DNA from: Planctomycetota bacterium
Lineage (GTDB): Bacteria > Planctomycetota > Phycisphaerae > Sedimentisphaerales > Anaerobacaceae
Length of the DNA stretch: 64,000 bases
Direction of reading: 5' to 3'
Assembly: GCA_014384025.1 (NCBI GenBank)
Contig: JACNGQ010000092.1
Span: 1 to 64,000, forward strand
Positions 26,843 through 35,676 of the stretch are shown piece after piece (position 1 is the first letter of the stretch; every line of letters starts with the position of its first letter). Position numbers and translations under genes: made by a program. The notes under the pieces are model-generated. The model saw nothing but the letters and a program-made list of their open reading frames with translations, was not told the DNA's origin and did no database searches.

Positions 26843-28156
26843 ATATATTAAAGCAGTTTAAGCGGTGGGTGTCTGGAGTACCATCTTGCCGAAATTCCTC
26901 TCCCCAACAAACTTCCCTTTACTCCTGTCAATCTCATAATAACAACTGCTTTCATTCCACCTGCTTTTCCGCCCGATAATATTCCTTTCTGGCTATAATT
27001 ACTCATTTTACCCAAACCAACAACATCAACCACATTTTCGACAAAAAACGCTAAAAAACTAAAAAAAAACACCAAAAACCAGCAAAAACTTGTCCTGAGC
27101 AGAGCCGAAGGATCAACCACTTTTCTCCATTCTAAATTCTCCATTCTAAATTTGACCGAAAATCCGATGGATTTTCGGTCAAAAACGCTCACAGTTAAAA
27201 ACAAAAATCTAAATTTTCAAAATTTTTATCTCTTTTTCATATAACGACTTACGAACATCAGATACACAGTGGGGAGTCTTGGAGATTAAAACCGATTTCC
27301 CTTGTTTTTCGACCAAAATATGGTATAATACACTCTGTTGGCTAAAAAGCCAACGGAGGGTAGTTTACCCTCGATGGTAGCTCACATGCTTCCCTGTCGG
27401 GGGCATATGTTAGCCAGCAGGCTAACGAAAGCCCCCAGAAGGGGGAAGTTCAGGCCAGATAGCCAAGCCTTGTCCCGTTAGAGTGCCGTTTACTTTAATG
27501 GGATCAAAATTGTCCCCGAATGTCGTAATCGGGGATTAGCAAACCATCAATCGTAAATAGTCAATAGTAAATATTAAATCATAAGTGCTGCACACTCGTC
27601 TAATTATAGAGGGAGTATCTTGCCCCGCTAGAGTGCCGCTTGTCCCGTTAGAGAGCCTTATACTCTAATGGGATATACTCTAATGGGGTTTACTCCCCTA
27701 GTTTACCCGAGTTTATCCCCGGGTGCTGCTAACTTGGCGTGCAACAGGGGAAGTGCTGCTAACTTGGCATATAACAGGGGGCCTAAGCCCACAATATGAA
27801 ATATGAAATCTGAGATATGAAACATCCAACTTTAGCTCACTTTAGGCACTTTAGCTCACTCTTAACTCAATTTCCCTCTACAACTGTAGAGAACTCTCTA
27901 CAAATCACCCCTTTTTATGCAAAACAAACCCAATATTATGCGTTTTTCAACTGAAAACGATGATTTCACCAAAAAACAAACCCAATTCAAACCCAATTAA
28001 AGCCAAAACAAACCCAATTCAAACCCAATAAAGCCAAAAACAAACCCAAAACAAACCCAATCGCAAAAAGTATGTCCGAAACAAAACTTGTTTATTTCCA
28101 CCTGCCCCGCCAGGCATTATAATGTAGGGGACCTAAACTTTTTTGGAGGATTAAAA
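26843..28156. repeat. Repeat- and hairpin-dense spacer, right border of the ECF island
   Basis: About 1.3 kb without a believable gene. Perfect 15-bp stems lie at 27151-27165 and 27169-27183 (TTTGACCGAAAATCC, loop GAT). GTTGGCTAAAAAGCCAAC is near 27338-27355. GTTAGCC-AGCA-GGCTAAC is near 27408-27425. Two related 31-base hairpins starting TCCCGTTAGAG lie at 27473-27503 and 27643-27673. GTGCTGCTAACTTGGC occurs twice with 30-base period from 27723. Seven CAAACCCAA units lie at about 27924-28061. The frame at 26848-27204 runs through repeat text such as the TCCTGAGCAGAGCCGAAGGA segment. Confidence 0.7.
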
Positions 28157-30280
28157 ATGTTTAATTTTGCCGCCACCGCAAAAGGATTAACAAAAAAACT
28201 GACAAGCTGCGATATCCTGCATTTTAGGGTAATCAACATCGTTATTCTGATGATAATAGCCTTGCTGTATATCAGTCCGGCTCAGGCCTCGTCGTCTTCA
28301 AACAGTGATTCAATCGAGCCTCTCAATCGTTTTCCCCGGATGGTTCAGGAATATTTCGTTAAATCTGCACGCCGGGTCGAACAGCAGGCAAATCAACGGC
28401 GGGCGGCTCTGAATACCCGAGCTGACGCCCAAGCATACGTAAATGACATTCGTGAAAAGATACAGCAGAGCTTCGGACCCTGGCCGGAGAAAACACCGCT
28501 CAAGCCGCGTATTACCGGCGTTGTCGAACGGGATGAGTACAAGATAGAGAAAATAATCTTTGAAAGCCGGCCCGGTTTTCTTGTAACTGCCAACTTGTAT
28601 GTGCCGAAGGGTCGGAAATTTCCACTCCCCGCTGTTGTGGGAACCTGCGGTCATTCGACAAACGGAAAGGCGTCGGAATTTTATCAATCCTTTTCGCAGG
28701 GCCTTGCAAAACAGGGCTACGTAGTGTTAATTTATGACCCTATCGGACAAGGCGAGCGCTTGCAGTACCCGGACGAGAACTTGAAATCGAAGATTGGCGT
28801 CGGCGTTCGCGAACACCTCTACGCCGGCAACCAGCAATTTCTTGTGGGCGATTTCATCGGCTCATGGCGAGCCTGGGACGGCATACGCGCCCTGGACTAT
28901 CTGCTAACACGTAAAGAAGTCGATCCGAAACGTATCGGCGTTACCGGCAACTCCGGCGGAGGCACAATGACGACCTGGCTGTGCGGCGTCGAAAGTCGCT
29001 GGACAATGGCCGCTCCGAGCTGTTTTGTCATCACGTTCCGCCGCAACCTGGAAAACGAGCTTCCCGCCGATACCGAGCAGTGCCCACCGCGGGCGTTGGC
29101 TCTCGGGCTGGACCATTCCGATTTTCTTGCCGCGATGGCGCCTAAGCCGATTATCATTCTGGGAAAAGAAAAGGACTACTTTGATGCCCGCGGGCTTGAA
29201 GAGGCCCATAGCCGGCTGAGCCGTCTATATGATCTGTTGGGAGCCAAAGAAGATGTCGGACACTTTATCGGCCCGGGCTACCATGGCTACTCGCAGGAGA
29301 ACCGCGAGGCCATGTATAACTGGTTCAACCGTGCTACGGGCATCTCTGATTTACAGGGTGAGCCGGAACTGGTCATTGAGAAAGATGAAACTCTCTATTG
29401 CACGCCGCGAGGACAGGTCTGCGAACTGGACTCCCGGCCTATTTACTCATTTACCAAAGCCAAATCACAGGCACTGGACCAAAAGCGGCGCAGTAATCTC
29501 TCCGCACCTGCGCTACAGCGGCTTACCGTTAAGGCGCTTCGGCTTAGAAACTGGACTAATCAGGAAACACCCGAGTATCGCATTCTCCGCAACTGGAGCT
29601 CACGCAAATACCCGATGCGATTTTGGACTACTTACACTGTCGAGACTGAGCCGGGTATTCTTGCAGTCGTGTACCGCCTTTCCGATGAGCAACTGATGTC
29701 ACGACCGCCTAAGGGACATAAACGAGCTATTTTGTACGTCTCGCACCAATCCAGCGATGCCGAACTTCGCGCTGAACCGCTTGTCAAAGAGCTGCTTAAA
29801 GCCGAACCCGACTCGGCTTTCTATTCATGCGATGTGAGGGGCATCGGAGAATCACAACCGAATACATGCAACGAGAATTTTTTTCTCGATGCTTACGGCA
29901 GCGATTACTTCTACGCGATTCACTCAATCATGTTAGACAGGCCCTATCCGGGACAAAGGACTTATGATTTGCTTCGGGTACTCGACTGGCTTAAAAGCAA
30001 TGGTCACGATGAGATTCATCTGGTAGCTAAAGGCTGGGGAACAGTGCCGGCAACATTTGCTGCAGTTTTGTCTGACCAGGTCAAACAAGTTACATTGAAA
30101 AACGCCCTGACCTCATACACCGACATCGCCGAGTCGGAAAATTACGCATGGCCGCTTTCGTCTCTTGTACCTGACATATTGAAGTCGTTTGATTTGCCCG
30201 ATTGCTACAAAATTCTTCAGGATAAAAAGTTCAAGCAAATAGACCCCTGCGGAGCAAACGGTTTAAAAATCACCCAATAA
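28157..30280 (+). CDS. Large secreted alpha/beta hydrolase (acetyl-xylan-esterase-like)
   Basis: ATG 28157 follows TGGAGGATT at proper distance; upstream in-frame codons to 28088 lack family sense. The 707-residue protein has an N-terminal hydrophobic signal or anchor (VINIVILMIIALLYISPAQA). The first alpha/beta hydrolase domain includes LPAVVGTCGHSTNGK, YDPIGQGERLQY and the nucleophile elbow GNSGGGTMTTW. PKPIIILGKEKDYFDARG and GPGYHGYSQENREAM supply the likely Asp and His of the triad. The second half repeats a hydrolase-like core (AILYVSHQSSDAELR, YSCDVRGIGESQPN, LVAKGWGTVPATFAAV) that lacks a clear nucleophile Ser. Probably a carbohydrate esterase acting outside the cytoplasm. Confidence 0.8.
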   Translation: MFNFAATAKGLTKKLTSCDILHFRVINIVILMIIALLYISPAQASSSSNSDSIEPLNRFPRMVQEYFVKSARRVEQQANQRRAALNTRADAQAYVNDIREKIQQSFGPWPEKTPLKPRITGVVERDEYKIEKIIFESRPGFLVTANLYVPKGRKFPLPAVVGTCGHSTNGKASEFYQSFSQGLAKQGYVVLIYDPIGQGERLQYPDENLKSKIGVGVREHLYAGNQQFLVGDFIGSWRAWDGIRALDYLLTRKEVDPKRIGVTGNSGGGTMTTWLCGVESRWTMAAPSCFVITFRRNLENELPADTEQCPPRALALGLDHSDFLAAMAPKPIIILGKEKDYFDARGLEEAHSRLSRLYDLLGAKEDVGHFIGPGYHGYSQENREAMYNWFNRATGISDLQGEPELVIEKDETLYCTPRGQVCELDSRPIYSFTKAKSQALDQKRRSNLSAPALQRLTVKALRLRNWTNQETPEYRILRNWSSRKYPMRFWTTYTVETEPGILAVVYRLSDEQLMSRPPKGHKRAILYVSHQSSDAELRAEPLVKELLKAEPDSAFYSCDVRGIGESQPNTCNENFFLDAYGSDYFYAIHSIMLDRPYPGQRTYDLLRVLDWLKSNGHDEIHLVAKGWGTVPATFAAVLSDQVKQVTLKNALTSYTDIAESENYAWPLSSLVPDILKSFDLPDCYKILQDKKFKQIDPCGANGLKITQ

Positions 30281-30707
30281 AGTGCCGCTAACGACTATCG
30301 AAAGCACAGGTGCACCCGCAGTGGTTAGCGAATGCTATTGAGCAACTGTTGTCAAACCCGATTAAAGAAATAGTTTTTCATCACTGCTTGTATGCGCTTA
30401 TGTAACAAAGAGTTATGAATTATTAATGCGAATGATACCCACAATACCACAAAACATATATGTAGTTTGCAATCATGTGCCTACATATAAGTATTTATAT
30501 TACAGTCTTTACTTATCAAAAATAGCCTTAATAAAAAATAGAAACTCCTTTACATAATATGCTGTAACTTGTTATTTTACAAGAGTGTATGTCATTTAAC
30601 GATGATTTATTAAGGCACCATATAATACATATTTGTTTTATTTGTTTTATGAATACTACAATCACAAAGCATAATAATATCGAAGTAAAAAGATTGGGTA
30701 CTTAATT
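30281..30707. other. Intergenic gap, AT-rich
   Basis: No gene or repeat recognised. The leader of the sigma-54 activator lies here, but no promoter hexamers could be fixed. A stem involving GCTAACGACT...GTGGTTAGC just after 30281 may end the upstream transcript. Confidence 0.35.
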
Positions 30708-32285
30708 ATGTCAGCGAATAGCTATAATCTGCAAAAGAGTGAAACGCACGCCGAGCGTCACGCGCACGAATTGGAGACACTTTACAGAATAAGTCATATC
30801 CTGTCTGTTGTAAAGAACCAGCAACAATCCCTCGCCGAGGTTCTGGACGTTCTTGATAGTGAACTGGGGCTGAACAGAGGCACGGTAACACTACTGGGGC
30901 CGGATGGCAGCGAGATCCGGATTGAAGTGGCGCACAACCTCTCACAGGAAAATAGCCGAAAAATACGATATCGGATGGGTGAAGGGGTTACGGGAAAGGT
31001 GATGCAAACGGGCAAGACAATAATTGTTCCAAAGGTATCTCAGGAGCCGTTGTTCCTCAATCGTTTCGAGCGTTGGAATGTTAATAAAGAGGAAATAAGC
31101 TTTATTTGTGTTCCAATTTCGATTGGACAGGAGGTCATCGGGGCGATCTCCGTTGACAGAGCATTTGCTGAGACAAATTTGCTCGAAGAAGATATGCGTG
31201 TTCTCAGTATCATAGCAAGTATGATAGCAAACGATGTAAGGATTCGTCGCGAAATTGCCCTGCGAAAACAAAAGCTTGAGGATGAGAACCTGCGATTACG
31301 TCACGAGCTTGAAGACCGGTTCAGGCCGGAAAACATTATAGGAAATTCCAGTTCTATGCGTGATGTATATCGTCAAATCCATCAAGTCGCCGCCAGTGAC
31401 ACAATTGTTCTTATACGCGGTGAGTCGGGTACAGGCAAAGAGCTTGTAGCACATGCGATTCATTATTTAAGCCCCAGAGCAGACAAACCTTTTATAAGGG
31501 TAAACTGCGCCGCCTTAAATGAGAACCTGCTTGAAAGTGAGCTGTTTGGCCACGAAAAGGGTGCCTTTACAGGGGCATTACAGAGCCGAAAGGGACGCAT
31601 CGAAGAAGCCGAATGCGGCACATTATTTCTCGATGAAATAGGGGACTTTTCTTCAGTTACGCAAGTCAAACTCCTGCGAGTCCTTCAGGAACGTCAATTC
31701 GAACGAGTAGGCAGCAACCGCACCTTAAAGACCAACGCCAGAATTATAGTCGCAACTAATCGTGACCTGGAAAAAGCGATGGATGCAGGGACATTTCGTC
31801 AGGATTTTTACTATCGGGTAAATGTATTCCCCATTTTTCTGCCTCACTTGCGAGACCGCAAAGACGACATTCTTTTGCTGGCCGATTATTTTGTGGAGCA
31901 ATATTCAAGAAAAATGGACAAAGACGTGCGGAGAATCAGCACACCGGCTATCAATATGATGGTGGCTTATCATTGGCCTGGCAATGTAAGGGAACTGGAA
32001 AACTGTATCGAGAGAGCTGTCCTGCTGAGTACGGACGGTGTTATACATGGCCACCACCTTCCCCCGACACTGCAAACCTCCGACGCATCCGATACCATCG
32101 GCATAGGTTCACTACGGGAAAAGGTCAACCTGTTCGAACGTGATATAATTGTCGATGCGTTAAAACGCTGTAACGGCAATCTTGCCGCAACAGCCCGCGA
32201 TTTAAAAACCACCTCTCGCATTTTAGGATACAAAGTTAAGGAGCTGGAAATTGATTACAAACGATACTGCAGGAAACGAGGTTGA
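30708..32285 (+). CDS. NifA-like sigma-54-dependent transcriptional activator (GAF-AAA+-HTH)
   Basis: The 525-residue protein has a GAF domain at about residues 22-170 ([40 protein letters not shown]). The sigma-54 AAA+ domain follows at about 210-435, with Walker A GESGTGKE, the sigma-54 contact GAFTGA inside [18 protein letters not shown], Walker [12 protein letters not shown] and the sensor [33 protein letters not shown] precedes the Fis-type HTH ([26 protein letters not shown]). Such activators turn on sigma-54 promoters in response to the GAF ligand. No rpoN is in this window. The next gene starts three bases after its stop. Confidence 0.92.
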   Translation: MSANSYNLQKSETHAERHAHELETLYRISHILSVVKNQQQSLAEVLDVLDSELGLNRGTVTLLGPDGSEIRIEVAHNLSQENSRKIRYRMGEGVTGKVMQTGKTIIVPKVSQEPLFLNRFERWNVNKEEISFICVPISIGQEVIGAISVDRAFAETNLLEEDMRVLSIIASMIANDVRIRREIALRKQKLEDENLRLRHELEDRFRPENIIGNSSSMRDVYRQIHQVAASDTIVLIRGESGTGKELVAHAIHYLSPRADKPFIRVNCAALNENLLESELFGHEKGAFTGALQSRKGRIEEAECGTLFLDEIGDFSSVTQVKLLRVLQERQFERVGSNRTLKTNARIIVATNRDLEKAMDAGTFRQDFYYRVNVFPIFLPHLRDRKDDILLLADYFVEQYSRKMDKDVRRISTPAINMMVAYHWPGNVRELENCIERAVLLSTDGVIHGHHLPPTLQTSDASDTIGIGSLREKVNLFERDIIVDALKRCNGNLAATARDLKTTSRILGYKVKELEIDYKRYCRKRG

Positions 32286-32288
32286 TTT

Positions 32289-34871
32289 ATGACTGCCTGG
32301 GCAAGTACCGGCCTTAAAGGCCTTGATGCTACACTTTGTGATTTGAAAAAGGGCGACAACGTAGTCTGGCAGGTTGACAGTATAGAAGATTACAGCCGTT
32401 TTGTGAGTCCATACGTAAAAAAAGCATTAGAAGACAAACGAAACATTGTTTACATGAGATTTGCCCAGCACAGACCTCTCATTGAAAATCAGTCGAACGT
32501 TACTGTTTACCAGCTTGACGCAAAGGGCGGCTTCGAGAGTTTTTCCTCACACGTTCATGCCATAATTTCGCAGGAAGGCACCGAGGCATACTACGTTTTT
32601 GACTGCCTTTCCGATTTGTTGGCCGCCTGGGCAACAGACCTGATGGTTGGCAACTTCTTTATGGTAACCTGCCCTTATCTTTTCGAACTGGACACCATCG
32701 CTTACTTTGCCATATTGCGAAACCATCATTCTTTTCAAACTATTGCCCGTATCCGCGAAACAACCCAGTTGCTTCTTGACGTGTATAACTTTGATGGAAA
32801 TATTTACGTTCATCCATTGAAGGTATGGAGGCGATATTCACCAACAATGTTTTTGCCTCACTTGCAGCAGGATGAAGAATTTTCGCCATTAGTAAGCAGC
32901 ATCGATGCAAGCAAATTATTGTCCCATATCTCCCAGCAGGGTCTGAACTGTTCGGCAAGAACCCTGGATTACTGGGACCGCCTTTTTATGAAGGCGGACG
33001 GCTTAATGAAATCACCTCCGGATTCAGAAGACGCCAAAGAACTGGTTCGGGAGCTTTGCAGAATAATGGTAGGTCGGGAAAAAAGAATCGCTGAACTGGC
33101 CCACAATAGCTTTACTCTCGAAGATTTGATGAATATTAAGAGCAGGCTGATTGGAAGCGGCTTCATCGGCGGTAAAGCGGCCGGCATGCTTCTGGCACAA
33201 AAAATTCTGGCAAATGACAATTCGTTCGACTGGAACCAGTATCTGGAACCCCACGATTCATTCTATATCGGCTCGGATGTTTTTTACAGCTACATAGTTG
33301 AAAACGGCTGGTGGAAACTGCTCATGAAACAAAAGACAAAGGATGGCTACTTCGAAGCAGCCCCCGAGATCAGGGAAAATCTCCTGAAAGGTAAATTCCC
33401 GGGTCTGCTTCGTGAGCGTTTTCAGGAAATAATAGATTATTTCGGCCAGTCACCGATTATTGTTCGATCGAGCAGTTTACTGGAAGATTCATTTGGCAAC
33501 GCATTTGCAGGAAAATATGAAAGCTTGTTCCTCGTAAATCAGGGTGATCCCGAACAGCGCTATCGAGAGTTCGAAGAAGCTATCAGGAGAGTTTATGCAA
33601 GTACTATGGATCAGAACGCTCTGACATACCGTCTGCAAAGAAATCTTGACCAGCAGGACGAACAAATGGCTTTACTTGTCCAGCGAGTATCGGGATCCTA
33701 CCAAAAACATTACTTTTTCCCAAGCCTGGCGGGCGTGGGCGTTTCATACAACACATTCGTCTGGAATCAGGAACTTGACCCTAAAGCAGGTATGTTGAGG
33801 CTTGTCTTTGGCCTTGGCACAAGAGCGGTTGACCGGGTTGAGGACGATTACCCACAGACTATCGCTCTGGATCAGCCGCTGTTGCGTCCATACGGTAACA
33901 GGGAAGATGCGATAAGATTTTCGCAGCATAGTGTTGACCTCCTTGATACAACCCAAAACTGCTTAAGGACGGTTCGCTTTACCGAGCTGTTGAAGGAAAA
34001 CCTTGATATGCAATTAGACCTGTTGGCCAGCCCTGACCGTCATACCGACCAAAGAATGAAAGAGATGGGCATAAAAGGCCAAAGGGCATGGGTTTTGACA
34101 TTTGAAAAATTCTTATCGAAAACAGATTTCCCACAGGTAATGCAGAAAATGCTTGGGACACTGGAAAGTTATTACAATTACCCGGTTGATGTAGAGTTCA
34201 CGGTAAATTTCGCAAACAACGGCACTTTCAAGATTAATTTAGTTCAGTGCAGACCTTTACAAACCAAGGGTTTGGAAGCAAGCGTGCAAATTCCCGAAGA
34301 CATTGCATTAGAAAAGGTCCTTTTCGCTTCCGACGGTTATACCATGGGAGGAAGCATTTCGCAGCCGATCAAACGAATTATTTATGTCGAGCCGCAAGCA
34401 TATGTAGAAGCCGGGATTTCACAGAAATACAGCATAGCAAGGCTGATAGGCAAGCTTAACGGACAGATAGCTGATAAAAAGAAGACACCGGCTCTTTTGC
34501 TCGGACCGGGCAGGTGGGGGACAACCACACCAAGTTTGGGTGTGCCCGTCAGCTTTTCTGAAATCAATAATATTTCTGTTCTTATGGAGATAGCCTACGA
34601 AGGCGGAAATTTGATGCCTGAACTTTCCTTCGGTACGCATTTCTTCCAGGACCTGGTTGAAAGTGATATTTTTTATGCAGCTCTCTTCCCACAGAAAGAA
34701 GACGTAGTATTCAACAAGGAAAAGCTTTTAGAAATGCCCAATTTGCTGAGCGATTTTGTTCCTTCTGAAAGTGAATATGAAAATGTGGTAAAAGTTTTTG
34801 ATGTAGATTCGAATTCATTACAAATCATGTCTGACATTGTCAGCCAAAAACTTATTTGCTTTTTCAAATAA
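32289..34871 (+). CDS. PEP/pyruvate-binding-domain protein with a KaiC-like N-terminus lacking the P-loop
   Basis: The 860-residue protein begins STGLKGLDATLCDLKKGDNVVWQVDSIEDY, which follows the KaiC/RecA opening STGIxGLDxxL but has VDSIEDYSR in place of the GxxGxGKT loop. VYMRFAQHRPL continues the KaiC-like strand order. From about residue 290 comes a PEP-synthase/PPDK nucleotide-binding domain: GSGFIGGKAAGMLLAQKIL, SPIIVRSSSLLEDSFGNAFAGKYESLFLVN, FEEAIRRVYAST and VEFTVNFANNGTFKINLVQCRPLQ. No phosphohistidine or PEP-site domain follows, so it is not a full PEP synthase. Its tight coupling to the sigma-54 activator suggests a regulatory partner. Confidence 0.78.
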   Translation: MTAWASTGLKGLDATLCDLKKGDNVVWQVDSIEDYSRFVSPYVKKALEDKRNIVYMRFAQHRPLIENQSNVTVYQLDAKGGFESFSSHVHAIISQEGTEAYYVFDCLSDLLAAWATDLMVGNFFMVTCPYLFELDTIAYFAILRNHHSFQTIARIRETTQLLLDVYNFDGNIYVHPLKVWRRYSPTMFLPHLQQDEEFSPLVSSIDASKLLSHISQQGLNCSARTLDYWDRLFMKADGLMKSPPDSEDAKELVRELCRIMVGREKRIAELAHNSFTLEDLMNIKSRLIGSGFIGGKAAGMLLAQKILANDNSFDWNQYLEPHDSFYIGSDVFYSYIVENGWWKLLMKQKTKDGYFEAAPEIRENLLKGKFPGLLRERFQEIIDYFGQSPIIVRSSSLLEDSFGNAFAGKYESLFLVNQGDPEQRYREFEEAIRRVYASTMDQNALTYRLQRNLDQQDEQMALLVQRVSGSYQKHYFFPSLAGVGVSYNTFVWNQELDPKAGMLRLVFGLGTRAVDRVEDDYPQTIALDQPLLRPYGNREDAIRFSQHSVDLLDTTQNCLRTVRFTELLKENLDMQLDLLASPDRHTDQRMKEMGIKGQRAWVLTFEKFLSKTDFPQVMQKMLGTLESYYNYPVDVEFTVNFANNGTFKINLVQCRPLQTKGLEASVQIPEDIALEKVLFASDGYTMGGSISQPIKRIIYVEPQAYVEAGISQKYSIARLIGKLNGQIADKKKTPALLLGPGRWGTTTPSLGVPVSFSEINNISVLMEIAYEGGNLMPELSFGTHFFQDLVESDIFYAALFPQKEDVVFNKEKLLEMPNLLSDFVPSESEYENVVKVFDVDSNSLQIMSDIVSQKLICFFK

Positions 34872-34897
34872 AATATGTTTCGTCATGGGACAGTCGT

Positions 34898-34922
34898 CGG
34901 GCGGCTTATGCCGCCTTTCTTC
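34898..34922 (+). terminator. Rho-independent terminator after the PEP-binding gene
   Basis: GGGCGGC-TTAT-GCCGCC followed by TTTCTTCT, 27 bases after the stop of the upstream gene. Confidence 0.7.
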
Positions 34923-34941
34923 TAATCAAGATATTCAATTT

Positions 34942-34999
34942 TCCACCACGCCCTTCCGGGCTTTTGCCGGACCCGTAAGGGAGGGTAAAATGGCTGGTG
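34942..34999. repeat. Structured GC-rich element between transcription units
   Basis: CCACCA...CC at the left end matches GG.TGGTGG at the right end, and nested complementary parts (CCCTT/AAGGG, CGGG/CCCG) lie inside. It stands out from the AT-rich surroundings. It may be a dispersed palindromic repeat or a structured RNA. Confidence 0.35.
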
Positions 35000-35116
35000 G
35001 AGGCAATATTTATTTAAAATAATATTTAAATAGTTTGATTGTTACCGAGTCACTTGTTAAAATGTCCCTTAAGCGGATAGCAAGCCATATTTTCGGTTAG
35101 TGTAAAAAGGAGTCAC

Positions 35117-35329
35117 ATGATGGCCAAAAAAAAGACGAAAAGAAAGAAACTCAAAAAAGGTTTGTGGACGAAAGGTGAATTGAGTCAGCTCAAGAAGCTT
35201 TTCCCGACCAATCCCACTGCCAAAATTTCCGCAACGCTGGGACGGCCTAACGACGCAGTAAAAAAGAAGGCCTCCAGAATGGGACTTCGCAAGTCAAAGA
35301 GATACCTGAAAACACTTGGCAGAGCGTAA
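35117..35329 (+). CDS. Small basic SANT/Myb-like helix-turn-helix protein
   Basis: The 70-residue protein starts at ATG 35117 behind AAAAGGAGT. A Lys/Arg-rich N-terminus (KKKTKRKKLKKG) precedes LWTKGELSQLKKLFPTNPTAKISATLGRPNDAVKKKASRMGL, the tryptophan-anchored three-helix pattern of SANT/Myb-like or GcrA-type domains in which [IV]A..LGR....V..KA.RLGL forms the recognition helix. Likely binds DNA. The target is unknown. It stands alone, upstream of the Gfo/Idh/MocA gene. Confidence 0.75.
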   Translation: MMAKKKTKRKKLKKGLWTKGELSQLKKLFPTNPTAKISATLGRPNDAVKKKASRMGLRKSKRYLKTLGRA

Positions 35330-35676
35330 ACTTTAAAAGGCTTCTTTTTGTGAAACAAACGGGGATACAGTAATTTATCTTTGAACGAGGATTCAACAGA
35401 CGACGAACATTATACAAAATTGAAGATTTCCATCGTTTTTTGCAGTTGTTGTTTTGCTTAGTTTTAGGCTGATAGTGGGCCTTTGCGCTGATAGTGTATA
35501 ATTTATGCCCCCCCTTTCGCTACACATTTTTCTTCTTTGTTATCATTTTATCTGCTCTCAAATCCGTTATCAATTGAATTGACCAAAGCATTGCACTTTG
35601 CTATCATTTTTGTTGTTAATCATACAGTTCAAATGCAGAAATATACTTTTTGTACACAAACAACAGGATCTAAACG
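35330..35676. other. Intergenic gap
   Basis: Holds GCTGATAGTG twice (35468-35477 and 35487-35496). No promoter or gene otherwise recognised. Confidence 0.35.

Noticed and set aside
26848-27204. 118-codon minus-strand frame in the right border spacer
   Set aside because: It translates dispersed repeat text and half of the 15-bp hairpin; no protein-like pattern.
27337-27780. CRISPR array
   Set aside because: Repeats are two or three copies of mixed hairpins with no regular spacers and no cas genes.
32289-34871. Full phosphoenolpyruvate synthase
   Set aside because: The nucleotide-binding domain is present but the phosphohistidine and PEP-binding domains are not seen.
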